A DNA stretch of 64,000 nt from positions 1,302,001-1,366,000 of the forward strand of contig NC_019793.1 of NCBI RefSeq assembly GCF_000317835.1, read 5' to 3'. Numbering within the stretch: the stretch's first letter is position 1; each line of letters starts with the position of its first letter. Positions 55,130 through 62,582 of the stretch are shown piece after piece. The notes under the pieces are model-generated. The model worked only from the letters and a program-made list of their open reading frames with translations, was not told the DNA's origin and ran no database searches. The DNA is from Deinococcus peraridilitoris DSM 19664 (GTDB taxonomy: Bacteria > Deinococcota > Deinococci > Deinococcales > Deinococcaceae). A program made the translations under genes and the position numbers.

Positions 55130-55450
55130 TCAGATGGCCTGGGTAGCGGCCAGGTGCAGCACGTCACCCAGGCGCTGCAGATCTTCCCGGTACTGCGCCG
55201 GAGCGTGGTTCACGGTCGCGTGCGTCCACTGGCCAAGGCGCGCGAGCAGCTCGCCGATGTCGTGCACGTCACCACGCGACAGGCGCAGGGCGAGTTCGGA
55301 CAGGTCCTGGCGCAACTCGGCCGCGTGCGGGAAACCGGCGTTCTCGAGCCGCGCGCGCCATCCTTCCACGTCCCGCAGGGCGTCTTGCAGGTTGTTGTTC
55401 ACCAGTCCGCCTTCCAGCGCGATGATGGTATCTCCGAGGTCGCTGTCCAC
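55130..55450 (-). CDS. small helical protein, paralogue B
   Basis: 106 residues from the GTG at 55448-55450, which has GGAGGA about 6 bases before it. The longer frame to 55543 adds a segment with no counterpart in paralogue A. It reads LGDTIIALEGGLVNNNLQDALRDVEGWRARLENAGFPHAAELRQDL, then LSRGDVHDIGELLARLGQWTHATV. It shares the helix pattern and key positions of the protein at 54704-55042. Less acidic than its partner. No known family is recognised. The pair probably form homo- or hetero-oligomeric helical bundles. Confidence 0.7.
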   Translation of the reverse strand: MDSDLGDTIIALEGGLVNNNLQDALRDVEGWRARLENAGFPHAAELRQDLSELALRLSRGDVHDIGELLARLGQWTHATVNHAPAQYREDLQRLGDVLHLAATQAI

Positions 55451-55612
55451 TGTCTTCCTCCCTGCGGCCGGGCTGAGCCGACCGGTCCCGCTTTGATTCG
55501 CACCGTACGAACGCACCGGAGCCCTCAAACTGATCTGGGTCACAGTGTGGATGAAGCGTCAAGCGCCGCTGAGTCCTGCCTGCCGCGCCCTGCAGGGCAG
55601 GCGCAACACAAC

Positions 55613-55640
55613 TGGCCGGTCGAGCGATCTCGACCGGCCA
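55613..55640 (-). terminator. terminator hairpin after the tiny-protein pair
   Basis: Perfect 12-bp arms TGGCCGGTCGAG / CTCGACCGGCCA with a 4-base loop, followed on the minus strand by GTTGTGTTG. It lies 13 bases after the stop of the gene at 55654. Confidence 0.65.
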
Positions 55641-55653
55641 GATTCAGGCAACG

Positions 55654-55869
55654 TCAAGGCTGCTCGCCCGACTCCTCGAATTTTTCCGGATCGTTGGTGC
55701 CGTAGTGCGCGACGCTGGTGCCGTCCACTGCCGCGTCCAGCCGGTCGGTCGCTTCCGCGCGGGCCGGCGGATGGTAGATCGGATGGTCCCGATCAACTGG
55801 CAGGTCTGCGAGTTCGGGCGTGGGAGTCTGCTCGTCGGGCTGTTCATCCCGTCTGGGGTCGTCGGTCAT
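55654..55869 (-). CDS. tiny hydrophilic protein (71 residues)
   Basis: Starts MTDDPRRDEQPDEQTPTPEL. Rich in Asp, Glu, Pro and Arg with no hydrophobic core, so it is probably disordered. The last part HYGTNDPEKFEESGEQP looks like a conserved tail. Its ATG overlaps the stop of the upstream small gene (ATGA), which supports real translation of both. No family is recognised. Confidence 0.5.
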   Translation of the reverse strand: MTDDPRRDEQPDEQTPTPELADLPVDRDHPIYHPPARAEATDRLDAAVDGTSVAHYGTNDPEKFEESGEQP

Positions 55870-56048
55870 GAACCCGCCGCCGCACCCTCGCTGCGACCGC
55901 CCTCGGCGGGCTGGTCCTTGTCGGCCGGGTCGATGTGCGGTGACTGTCCCCGCTCGTTCGGCGAGATGTTGCGGTCGTTGCCGCCGTCGGCAGGTGAGGT
56001 GTCGGCGGGATCGTGCTGCTCCGCTGGGCGCTCGTCAGGATGGGTCAT
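55866..56048 (-). CDS. tiny hydrophilic protein (60 residues)
   Basis: Starts MTHPDERPAEQHDPADTSPA. It contains Asp, Pro and Gly in abundance and no hydrophobic segment; disorder is likely. It is coupled to the gene at 55654 by a four-base overlap and lies between the MFS gene and the paralogue pair on the same strand. AAGGCTGAAAAGC before the ATG is only a weak ribosome site. No family is recognised. Confidence 0.45.
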   Translation of the reverse strand: MTHPDERPAEQHDPADTSPADGGNDRNISPNERGQSPHIDPADKDQPAEGGRSEGAAAGS

Positions 56049-56145
56049 GCTTTTCAGCCTTCCGCGAGGCCGCGTGGGGATGCACAGCAGGACCTAAATG
56101 GACGTTCATGCAAGCGGCAGGGACACGAGGCACGCCAGTCGGGGT

Positions 56146-57348
56146 TCACTTGATGGACGACAACGAACGCGCGGCTTCCGGTGCGGCCTCGGACGAGGCG
56201 CTGTCCTGCCGGGAAGCGCGCCCACGCCAGGGCAGCCAGTAGTACACCTGCACCAGCGCGAACACCAGCGCGCCCAGCCAGAAGGGTCCGGTGGCGCCGT
56301 AACGCAGCCACATCATGCCGCCCAGGGCAGGGCCGACCGCGTACCCCAGCGCCTCGACGGCCATGATGGTACCCCAGGCGGCCGTGCGGTGCTCTTTGGG
56401 CAGCGTGCGGGCCACCAGACCGTTCCAGCCGGTCAGAAACAGCGAGTAAGCCAGACCCGCGATGGGCGCCACCACCCACAGTTTGCCGCTCACGCCCGGC
56501 GAGCCCAGCAGCGCGAAGGTGAGCGCGAGCAAGGCGAGACCGGGCAGCAGGGCCCAGCGTGGGTGACGCCGGTCGGCCAGCCGGGACGTGAAGGGCAGCA
56601 GGGCCAGCCCGACGCTCACCGCCAGCAGACCGGGCAACAGCAGGGCGGTGACGTCGAGCCCCAGTTCACGCAGGTACGGAAAGAAGATCGGCACCAGCAG
56701 ACCGGGCGCCAGCGTCTGCGCAAAAGCCGCCGGAATGAGCACGGCCACGCGCTTCCAGCGGTAGGCGCGCACCGATTCACGTGGGCGCGGCAGTTTCAGC
56801 TTCACGACGCTGAGGGCCAGCAGCAGCGCCGCGATCTGCGCGCCCAGCAGCAACGGATAGCCCACCCCCGAAGCGCGCTGCATCAGCAGGCCCACCCCCA
56901 GAAAGCCCAGGCCGATGGCGGGCGCGGTGGCCACCGACGCGAAGCTGAGCGCGCGGCTCTGCTTGCCGGGCTTGGCGTAGTGACTGATGGCCGCCATCAC
57001 GCTGGGCCACAGGCTGGTGAGCGTAAGTCCCCAGGCCAGCGACACCAGCAGGCTGAGCGCCAGAGAAGGTACGTTGGGCAGCACCAGCAGGGCGAGCGTC
57101 CCGAGCGCGGCGCCCGCCACTGCCAGCCGCCCCATGCCCCGACGGTCGGCCAGCGCCCCAGCCGGACCTTTGGCGACGCCGTCGGCCAGGTAGTGCACGC
57201 TGAGAATCAGGCCGACAGCAGCGACGCTCAGACCGACCTCGCCGCCCTTGAGGGGCAGGTAGACCACGAAAAAACCGGTACGCACAAATTCGCTCAGCGC
57301 GAGCAGCGCGAGCAAACGCAAAATAAGTGAACCCTGACGCCAAGGCAC
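56146..57348 (-). CDS. major facilitator superfamily transporter
   Basis: 400 residues with twelve predicted helices. The MFS loop 2-3 motif appears as DGVAKGPAGALADRRGMGRL and its second-half counterpart as TSRLADRRHPRW. EFVRTGFFVVYLPL and SLWPSVMAAISHYAKPGKQSRALS are typical of drug or sugar efflux groups. Substrate unknown. The C-terminal tail is polar. The start is GTG with GGAG before it and a TACAAT box 9 bases upstream, divergent from the aminotransferase gene. Confidence 0.87.
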   Translation of the reverse strand: MPWRQGSLILRLLALLALSEFVRTGFFVVYLPLKGGEVGLSVAAVGLILSVHYLADGVAKGPAGALADRRGMGRLAVAGAALGTLALLVLPNVPSLALSLLVSLAWGLTLTSLWPSVMAAISHYAKPGKQSRALSFASVATAPAIGLGFLGVGLLMQRASGVGYPLLLGAQIAALLLALSVVKLKLPRPRESVRAYRWKRVAVLIPAAFAQTLAPGLLVPIFFPYLRELGLDVTALLLPGLLAVSVGLALLPFTSRLADRRHPRWALLPGLALLALTFALLGSPGVSGKLWVVAPIAGLAYSLFLTGWNGLVARTLPKEHRTAAWGTIMAVEALGYAVGPALGGMMWLRYGATGPFWLGALVFALVQVYYWLPWRGRASRQDSASSEAAPEAARSLSSIK

Positions 57349-57446
57349 GCTCTCCGGATTGTATCAGGGCAGGGGTGGGGGTCCGTGCATTATCGTTGGC
57401 AGCGGCCTTGTCTGACCGCGCGTTTCACAACGGCCGCCGCGAAGGG

Positions 57447-57452
57447 TAGTGT
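57447..57452 (+). promoter_or_regulatory. -10 box of leaderless aminotransferase mRNA
   Basis: TAGTGT with six bases (GCAGGG) before the GTG at 57459. GCAGGG could also act weakly as a ribosome site. Confidence 0.45.
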
Positions 57453-57458
57453 GCAGGG

Positions 57459-58691
57459 GTGAGCAGCGCGAAAGAACAGTACGAAGCCTTCAAGGCCAAG
57501 GGCCTGAAGCTGAACATGCAACGCGGCCAGCCCAGCGACGCGGACTTCGACCTGTCCAACGGCCTCCTGAGCGTTCTGACCGAGCGGGACTACATGGCCG
57601 GCACGCTGGATCTGCGCAATTACCCGGGCGGCGTGACCGGCATTCCCGAAGCGCGCGCGCTCTTCGGCGCCCTGCTGGGCGTGAGGAGTGAACAGGTCAT
57701 TGTCTGGAACAACGCCAGCCTGGAGCTGCAAGGCCACGTGCTGACCTGGGCGCTGCTGCGGGGCGTGCGGGGCAGTTCGGGTCCCTGGATCACCGGGCGG
57801 CCCAAGATCATCGTGACGCTGCCCGGCTACGACCGGCACTTCCTGCTGCTTCAGACGCTGGGCTTCGAGGTGCTGGGCGTAAACATGCAAGAAGACGGTC
57901 CCGACGTGGACGCCATCGAGAAGCTCGCCCAGGACCCCAGCGTGAAGGGCATGCTGTTCGTGCCGACTTACTCCAATCCGGGCGGCGAAAGCATTTCGCC
58001 GGAGAAAGCCGCGCGCCTGGCACGCCTGCAGAGTGCCGCGCCGGACTTCACCATCTTTGCCGACGACGCCTACCGGGTGCACCACCTGCACGAGCACGAC
58101 CGGGACGAAGCGGTCAACTTCGTAGCGCTGTGCGAGGAAGCCGGAAATCCGGACCGCGCTTTCGTGTTCGCTTCGACCAGCAAGATCACCTTCGCGGGCG
58201 CGGGCCTGGGCTTTCTGGCGAGCAGCACCGCCAACGTGCAGGCCCTGGGCAGCTGGCTGAACGCGCTGAGCATTGGGCCCAACAAGCTCGAGCAGTACCG
58301 TCACGTGAAGTTTCTGGAAGCGTACCCGGGCGGACTGAAAGGCCTGATGCGCGAGCACGCCCGATTGATCGCCCCGAAGTTCGCGGCAGTGGATGAGGTC
58401 TTGCAGCGCGAACTGGGCAGCCTCGGCCTGGCTTCATGGAAATTGCCGAAGGGCGGGTACTTCATCAGTCTGAACACCGCGCTGCCGGTGGCCGATCGCG
58501 TGGTGAAGCTCGCCGAGGCGGCGGGCGTGAGCCTGACCCCGGCCGGCGCGACGTATCCGGGTGGGCGTGACCCCAACAATGCCAACATTCGTCTGGCCCC
58601 CACCCGCCCGCCGCTGAACGAAGTGCGCGAGGCCATGACCGTGGTGGCCACCTGCATCCGGGTGGCCAGCGAAGAACATCAGGCGCGCTGA
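57459..58691 (+). CDS. PLP-dependent aminotransferase, actinobacterial aspartate type
   Basis: 410 residues of the class I fold-type I family, close to the group that includes Corynebacterium aspartate aminotransferase (LNMQRGQPSDADFDLSNGLL near the start). NYPGGVTGIPEARALFG and the substrate segment FVPTYSNPGGESISPEKAARLA are typical. The PLP contacts Asp and Tyr lie in TIFADDAYRVHHL, and the Schiff-base Lys is in FASTSKITFAGAGLGF. It should use aspartate, but other amino donors are possible. A terminator hairpin follows. Confidence 0.9.
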   Translation: MSSAKEQYEAFKAKGLKLNMQRGQPSDADFDLSNGLLSVLTERDYMAGTLDLRNYPGGVTGIPEARALFGALLGVRSEQVIVWNNASLELQGHVLTWALLRGVRGSSGPWITGRPKIIVTLPGYDRHFLLLQTLGFEVLGVNMQEDGPDVDAIEKLAQDPSVKGMLFVPTYSNPGGESISPEKAARLARLQSAAPDFTIFADDAYRVHHLHEHDRDEAVNFVALCEEAGNPDRAFVFASTSKITFAGAGLGFLASSTANVQALGSWLNALSIGPNKLEQYRHVKFLEAYPGGLKGLMREHARLIAPKFAAVDEVLQRELGSLGLASWKLPKGGYFISLNTALPVADRVVKLAEAAGVSLTPAGATYPGGRDPNNANIRLAPTRPPLNEVREAMTVVATCIRVASEEHQAR

Positions 58692-58742
58692 ACAGCGTTT
58701 TCGCCAGGACAGCACCTAGCAGAACACCCGTTTTCCCAAGCT

Positions 58743-58772
58743 CAAGGCTCGCTCAAGGAGCAGCGAGCCTTG
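58743..58772 (+). terminator. terminator hairpin after the aminotransferase gene
   Basis: Perfect 11-bp arms CAAGGCTCGCT / AGCGAGCCTTG with an 8-base loop. No long T run. It ends just before the promoter of the lipid-kinase gene. Confidence 0.65.
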
Positions 58773-58794
58773 CTCCGTAACGCTGGCGGTGGCA

Positions 58795-58800
58795 TAACCT
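58795..58800 (+). promoter_or_regulatory. -10 box of leaderless lipid-kinase mRNA
   Basis: TAACCT five bases before the ATG at 58806. TTGCTC at 58770-58775 may be the -35 box, with 19 bases between. Confidence 0.45.
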
Positions 58801-58805
58801 CAGGA

Positions 58806-59735
58806 ATGACGACTTCCGAACGCTCTCGCCGCGTGTTGTTGCTGGAAAATCCCAAGTCCGGGCAGGGCAACTCCAAAGTCGAGGAATTCAAGGCCCTGCT
58901 CCGCGATCATCAGTACGAGGTCGTCGAGCGGCTGCTCGACGACCCGGAGCGCAATCCCGAGCACGTGCGTGACGCCCGCGAGTTCGGCGCGCTGATCGCT
59001 GCGGGCGGTGACGGAACGGTCAGCTCCATCGCTTACGAAGCGCGCGGTATGGACGTGCCCATTCTGGCCTTTCCGGCGGGAACGGCCAACCTGATTGCGC
59101 AGAACCTCAATTTACCCACCGACCCGGCAGCCCTGGTTGAGATTCTCGAAAACAGGCACACGATCCGTACCGACCTGGCCGAACTGCGCGCCGGAGACGT
59201 CAAGTGGGGCTTTACCCTGATTGCGGGCGCGGGCGCCGACGCCAAGATGATTCAGGAAAGCGAGGAGCTCAAACCCAAGCTGGGTGTCGCGGCTTACCTG
59301 GTCAGCGCCCTCAAGGAGATCGCGCCCACCCAGGTCAATTTCCGCCTCAACCTCGACGGTCGCATCATCGAGACCCAGGGCATGTCGGTGATGTTCGCCA
59401 ATTTCGGCATGGCCAACTTCCGGCTGCCGGTCGCGTCAGGAGTCGATCCTTCCGACGGGCGCCTCACCGTCATCGTGATGAAAGGGCGCACGGCCCTCAG
59501 CCTGCTGCCCAACCTGATCGACAGCATTCGCAGCCGCCTCAACCTGGGTGATCCGATGTTCGAGGGCAACCTCGAAACCTACGAGTGCACGGAGGCCACG
59601 CTGGAAGCCGACCAGCAGCTTCCGCTGCAGTACGACGGCGAGGTGATCGACGCCGCCTTGCCGGCCCAGGTGCGGGTTCTGCCGGGCGTCGTGGACTTCC
59701 TGACGCCTGGCACGCCGGATGACCTCAAGACCTGA
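58806..59735 (+). CDS. diacylglycerol/lipid kinase family protein (DgkB/YegS-like)
   Basis: 309 residues. The N-terminal VLLLENPKSGQG matches the phosphate-binding NPxSG. The nucleotide site is LIAAGGDGTVSSIAYEA, and PILAFPAGTANLIAQNL follows the family pattern. The C-terminal beta domain has QYDGEVIDAALPAQVRVLPGVV with the YDGE of lipid kinases. It phosphorylates diacylglycerol or a related lipid at the membrane; the exact lipid is unknown. The ATG is preceded by a TAACCT box instead of a ribosome site. Confidence 0.9.
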   Translation: MTTSERSRRVLLLENPKSGQGNSKVEEFKALLRDHQYEVVERLLDDPERNPEHVRDAREFGALIAAGGDGTVSSIAYEARGMDVPILAFPAGTANLIAQNLNLPTDPAALVEILENRHTIRTDLAELRAGDVKWGFTLIAGAGADAKMIQESEELKPKLGVAAYLVSALKEIAPTQVNFRLNLDGRIIETQGMSVMFANFGMANFRLPVASGVDPSDGRLTVIVMKGRTALSLLPNLIDSIRSRLNLGDPMFEGNLETYECTEATLEADQQLPLQYDGEVIDAALPAQVRVLPGVVDFLTPGTPDDLKT

Positions 59736-59921
59736 CCGGGGTGGGGCGTTCGTAAGGTGCTTTCTGGCCCGCGTAAAGGATTCTTCACCACTTCCTCGCA
59801 CGGCTCCTTGTAGGCCGACCCACACTTGTAAGGAGCCGGGCAGGTGAACGCTCCGTGACCCTCACGTCCTCTGACGGGAGGACATCCGGAAGGCCCGCCC
59901 AACGGTAACGAGGTGACCAAC

Positions 59922-60632
59922 GTGGACGAACAGCAACGCACGGTAAACAATTCCCCGCAACAGGAACAGGATTCTTCTCCTGCCATGCCTTCCCAAGTGG
60001 ATCAGGTGACCAACAGCGTCATCAAGGACCTCTACGGGAAGGAAACCCGGCGCGCCCGGCGGCAGCTGGTGACCCGCCGCACCGGCCGGATGACGCTGGC
60101 CGGACTGGGCACGGTGCTGCTGGGGCAACTCCTGATTCCCGAGCGCCGCGCCGCCGTGCAGGAGGGCGTCATGGACCTACTCGTGCGTGTGACGCCGCAG
60201 GTGAACGTAGAAGAACGCCTGCAGCAGCAGCGCGCTCACCTGGGTGACCTGTCCGAGCAGGTGCGTGTGTTGGAGCGCCGCGCGGACCGTGGCGGCTTTC
60301 CGCTGGGTCTGCTGCTGATGGGCGCCGCCGGGTATTACCTGTGGCGCACACCGCAGGCACGCGAGCAGGTCATGCAGTACGGACAACGCCTCAGCCCGAC
60401 GGCCATGGAGACCCTCAGCCGTGGAGGCAGCGCCCTGCAGGAAGCCGTGCAAGAAGGCGTCAAGAGCGTGAAGAACGGCGAAACGCCCCTGGCGGCGCTG
60501 CAGACGGCAGCGCAGCGCATCCGGCAGGGAGACACGGGGCAGGACCACTCGGAGGGCGCCCAGAACGGTGCGCCCACTCTCCCGGCGCCTGAGACGGCGA
60601 ACGAAGACGGGCCGTCACAGCAGACCCGCTGA
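59922..60632 (+). CDS. membrane-associated protein of unknown function
   Basis: 236 residues from the GTG at 59922, which has GAGGTGA upstream; an earlier GTG at 59913 would overlap that site. A polar N-terminus precedes a basic helix (KETRRARRQLVTRRTGRMTLAG). A hydrophobic stretch (LAGLGTVLLGQLLI) and a coiled coil (RLQQQRAHLGDLSEQVRVLERR) follow. A second hydrophobic helix is FPLGLLLMGAAGYYLW, and an acidic low-complexity tail ends the protein. It may be anchored by one or two helices. No family is recognised. It lies between the lipid-kinase gene and an SDR gene. Confidence 0.65.
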   Translation: MDEQQRTVNNSPQQEQDSSPAMPSQVDQVTNSVIKDLYGKETRRARRQLVTRRTGRMTLAGLGTVLLGQLLIPERRAAVQEGVMDLLVRVTPQVNVEERLQQQRAHLGDLSEQVRVLERRADRGGFPLGLLLMGAAGYYLWRTPQAREQVMQYGQRLSPTAMETLSRGGSALQEAVQEGVKSVKNGETPLAALQTAAQRIRQGDTGQDHSEGAQNGAPTLPAPETANEDGPSQQTR

Positions 60633-60646
60633 GCAGCACCGCCAGG

Positions 60647-60673
60647 ACGGGCGCGTGTCTCACGCGCCCGTCG
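60647..60673 (+). terminator. terminator hairpin after the unknown membrane protein gene
   Basis: Perfect 12-bp arms GACGGGCGCGTG / CACGCGCCCGTC with loop TCT, followed by GTGTATC. No T run. Confidence 0.65.
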
Positions 60674-60742
60674 TGTATCACAGGTTCTTCGTTCCCCGGC
60701 ATTTGCCAATCAGGCAATTCCGGCTTTCTCCGCGAGGTTCAC

Positions 60743-61525
60743 ATGAATATGCTCACCGACAAGGTCGCGTTTATTACGGGCGCTGCGAGCGGCATCGGGC
60801 TGGCCAGCGCCAAACGCCTGGCGCAGGAAGGCGCGCGCGTCATCCTGGCCGACATGCAAGACGAAGAAGGCCAGCGCGCTCAGCAGGAAATCACTCAGGC
60901 GGGTGGCGAGGCATTGTTCGTGCATTGTGACGTGTCCTCGCCCGACTCGGTGCGTCAGGCTGTCGAGGCGGGCGTTCAGGCCTTCGGGCGCCTGGACATC
61001 GTCTTCGCCAACGCGGGCGTCAACGGCGTCTGGGCACCCATCGACGAACTGCAGCCCGACGAGTGGAACACCACCCTCGCCATCAACCTGACCGGCACTT
61101 ACCTGACCGTGCACTTCACGGTCCCGCACCTTCGGCGCGCCGGTGGGGGCAGCATTATCATCACCAGCAGCGTCAACGGCAACCGTACCTTCTCGACGCC
61201 GGGCGCGAGTGCGTACAGCACCACCAAGGCCGGACAGGTCGCCTTCATGAAAATGATCGCGCTGGAGCTGGGCCGTGACAACATCCGCTGCAACGCCATC
61301 TGCCCGGGCCTCATTCACACCAACATCGGACAGCGCACCCAGCAGCGCCACACCGAGGACATCGGCATCGAAGTCGAACTGCCCCAGGGCAGTCCCGCCC
61401 TGCACGAGGGCGAGGGCGATCCAGCCGACGTGGCCGACACCTGCTTGTTTCTGGCCTGCGACCTCAGCCGGCATGTCTCGGGCGTGGAACTGTACGTCGA
61501 CGGCGGAGCGTCCCTGCTGCGCTGA
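60743..61525 (+). CDS. SDR-family oxidoreductase (glucose dehydrogenase/FabG-like)
   Basis: 260 residues. The nucleotide site is TGAASGIG, NAGV follows the fourth strand, and the catalytic residues lie in IITSSVNG (Ser) and YSTTKAG (Tyr, Lys). The NAD-type acidic residue is in VILADMQDEEG. ICPGLIHTNIGQRTQQ and the C-terminal SGVELYVDGGASLL fit the classical group acting on sugars or 3-hydroxyacyl chains. There is an insertion rich in Glu and Gly around VELPQGSPALHEGEGDPAD. Substrate unknown; the gene appears to be alone. Confidence 0.88.
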   Translation: MNMLTDKVAFITGAASGIGLASAKRLAQEGARVILADMQDEEGQRAQQEITQAGGEALFVHCDVSSPDSVRQAVEAGVQAFGRLDIVFANAGVNGVWAPIDELQPDEWNTTLAINLTGTYLTVHFTVPHLRRAGGGSIIITSSVNGNRTFSTPGASAYSTTKAGQVAFMKMIALELGRDNIRCNAICPGLIHTNIGQRTQQRHTEDIGIEVELPQGSPALHEGEGDPADVADTCLFLACDLSRHVSGVELYVDGGASLLR

Positions 61526-61673
61526 CAGGCGGGCCATGCAAAAGTGAGGGGCGAGGGGCCGCTGGACGCCAAAGTGCGCTCAATGTCCCTTCTGGCCCGC
61601 TTCATTTTCACCTCGGCAACGGGCGCTAGGGTGTGGCTACAGTCCCTCGGCCGGCCCCGGCAGAAAGGAAATC

Positions 61674-62108
61674 ATGTCGCCCTACGTGCTGCTGATCGAA
61701 GATGACGAAAACGCCATCGAACTCACCCGTCGTGCTTTCGTGCAGCAGGGCCGCTTCGAGGTCGTGGCGTTTCAGCGGGGGCGCGAGGCCCTCGATTTCC
61801 TGCGCTGCCGGGGGCCTTATCAGGAACGCGCGCCTCAGGACCCGGCCCTTATCATTCTCGACCTGGGCCTGCCTGACCTGCCCGGTCTGGAGATTCTGGC
61901 AGAGCTCAAGTCCGACGAGGCCCTTCGTGTGGTGCCCGTGGTGGTCCTGACCGTCAGCGATCAGCCGGGCGATCAGGCAGCGGCAGCCGAGCGCGGCGCG
62001 AACTTTTTTGTGCGCAAGCCCCTCCGGCACGAGGAATTCGAAACAACCGTGGAATTGATTGGCACCTTCTGGTCGCGCGTGGCCAGCACGCCCGGGCGGC
62101 CCGCGTGA
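61674..62108 (+). CDS. single-domain response regulator 1 of the right-edge cluster
   Basis: 144 residues, receiver domain only. The acidic pair is in LLIEDDENAIEL, the phospho-acceptor Asp in IILDLGLPDLPGLEIL, the switch Thr in VVVLTVSDQPGD and the Lys in FFVRKPLRHEEF. Rcp-like length and no output domain suggest a phosphorelay role. AAAGGA precedes the ATG. The next response regulator gene starts one base after its stop, followed by a histidine kinase gene, so the three form an operon. Confidence 0.92.
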   Translation: MSPYVLLIEDDENAIELTRRAFVQQGRFEVVAFQRGREALDFLRCRGPYQERAPQDPALIILDLGLPDLPGLEILAELKSDEALRVVPVVVLTVSDQPGDQAAAAERGANFFVRKPLRHEEFETTVELIGTFWSRVASTPGRPA

Positions 62109-62109
62109 C

Positions 62110-62568
62110 ATGACCACGCCCCTCGTGCTGCTCGTCGATGACAACGAGGCAGACCTGATGCTCGCGCTGGCCGCCATCGAGCTGTCGAGCCTGAAAGCCG
62201 ATGTCTGCATTGCCCGCGACGGCGAGGAAGCCCTGGAGTTTCTGCGCCGCAGCGGACGGCACGCCAATCGCCCGGACAATGATCCCAGCGTGGTGCTGCT
62301 CGACCTGAACATGCCGCGCATGAACGGTCTGGAGGTGCTGAGCATCATTCGCGCCGACGCCTCGCTGCGCCGCATTCCGGTGGTGATGCTCACCACCTCG
62401 GCCGAGCAGCAGGACATCGACGCCAGCTACGAACGGGGAAGCAACGCTTACGTCGTCAAGCCGGTCAGTTTCGACGGAACCGTCGAGGCCATGCGGACGC
62501 TGGCCGCGTTCTGGACCATGCTCAACAACACGGTCACACCCAAAAACGGCGCGGGGCGCTCCTCCTGA
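62110..62568 (+). CDS. single-domain response regulator 2 of the right-edge cluster
   Basis: 152 residues, receiver domain only: LLVDDNEADLML, the phospho-acceptor in VLLDLNMPRMNGLEVL, the Thr in VMLTTSAEQQD and the Lys in AYVVKPVSFDG. It is closer to the regulator at 38840 (both have DNDAD/DNEAD and VHDGEEAL/ARDGEEAL) than to its neighbour. The pair may receive phosphate from the kinase encoded 15 bases downstream. The ATG overlaps no stop but is only one base away from the previous gene. Confidence 0.92.
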   Translation: MTTPLVLLVDDNEADLMLALAAIELSSLKADVCIARDGEEALEFLRRSGRHANRPDNDPSVVLLDLNMPRMNGLEVLSIIRADASLRRIPVVMLTTSAEQQDIDASYERGSNAYVVKPVSFDGTVEAMRTLAAFWTMLNNTVTPKNGAGRSS

Positions 62569-62582
62569 GGAACGACGAGTCC

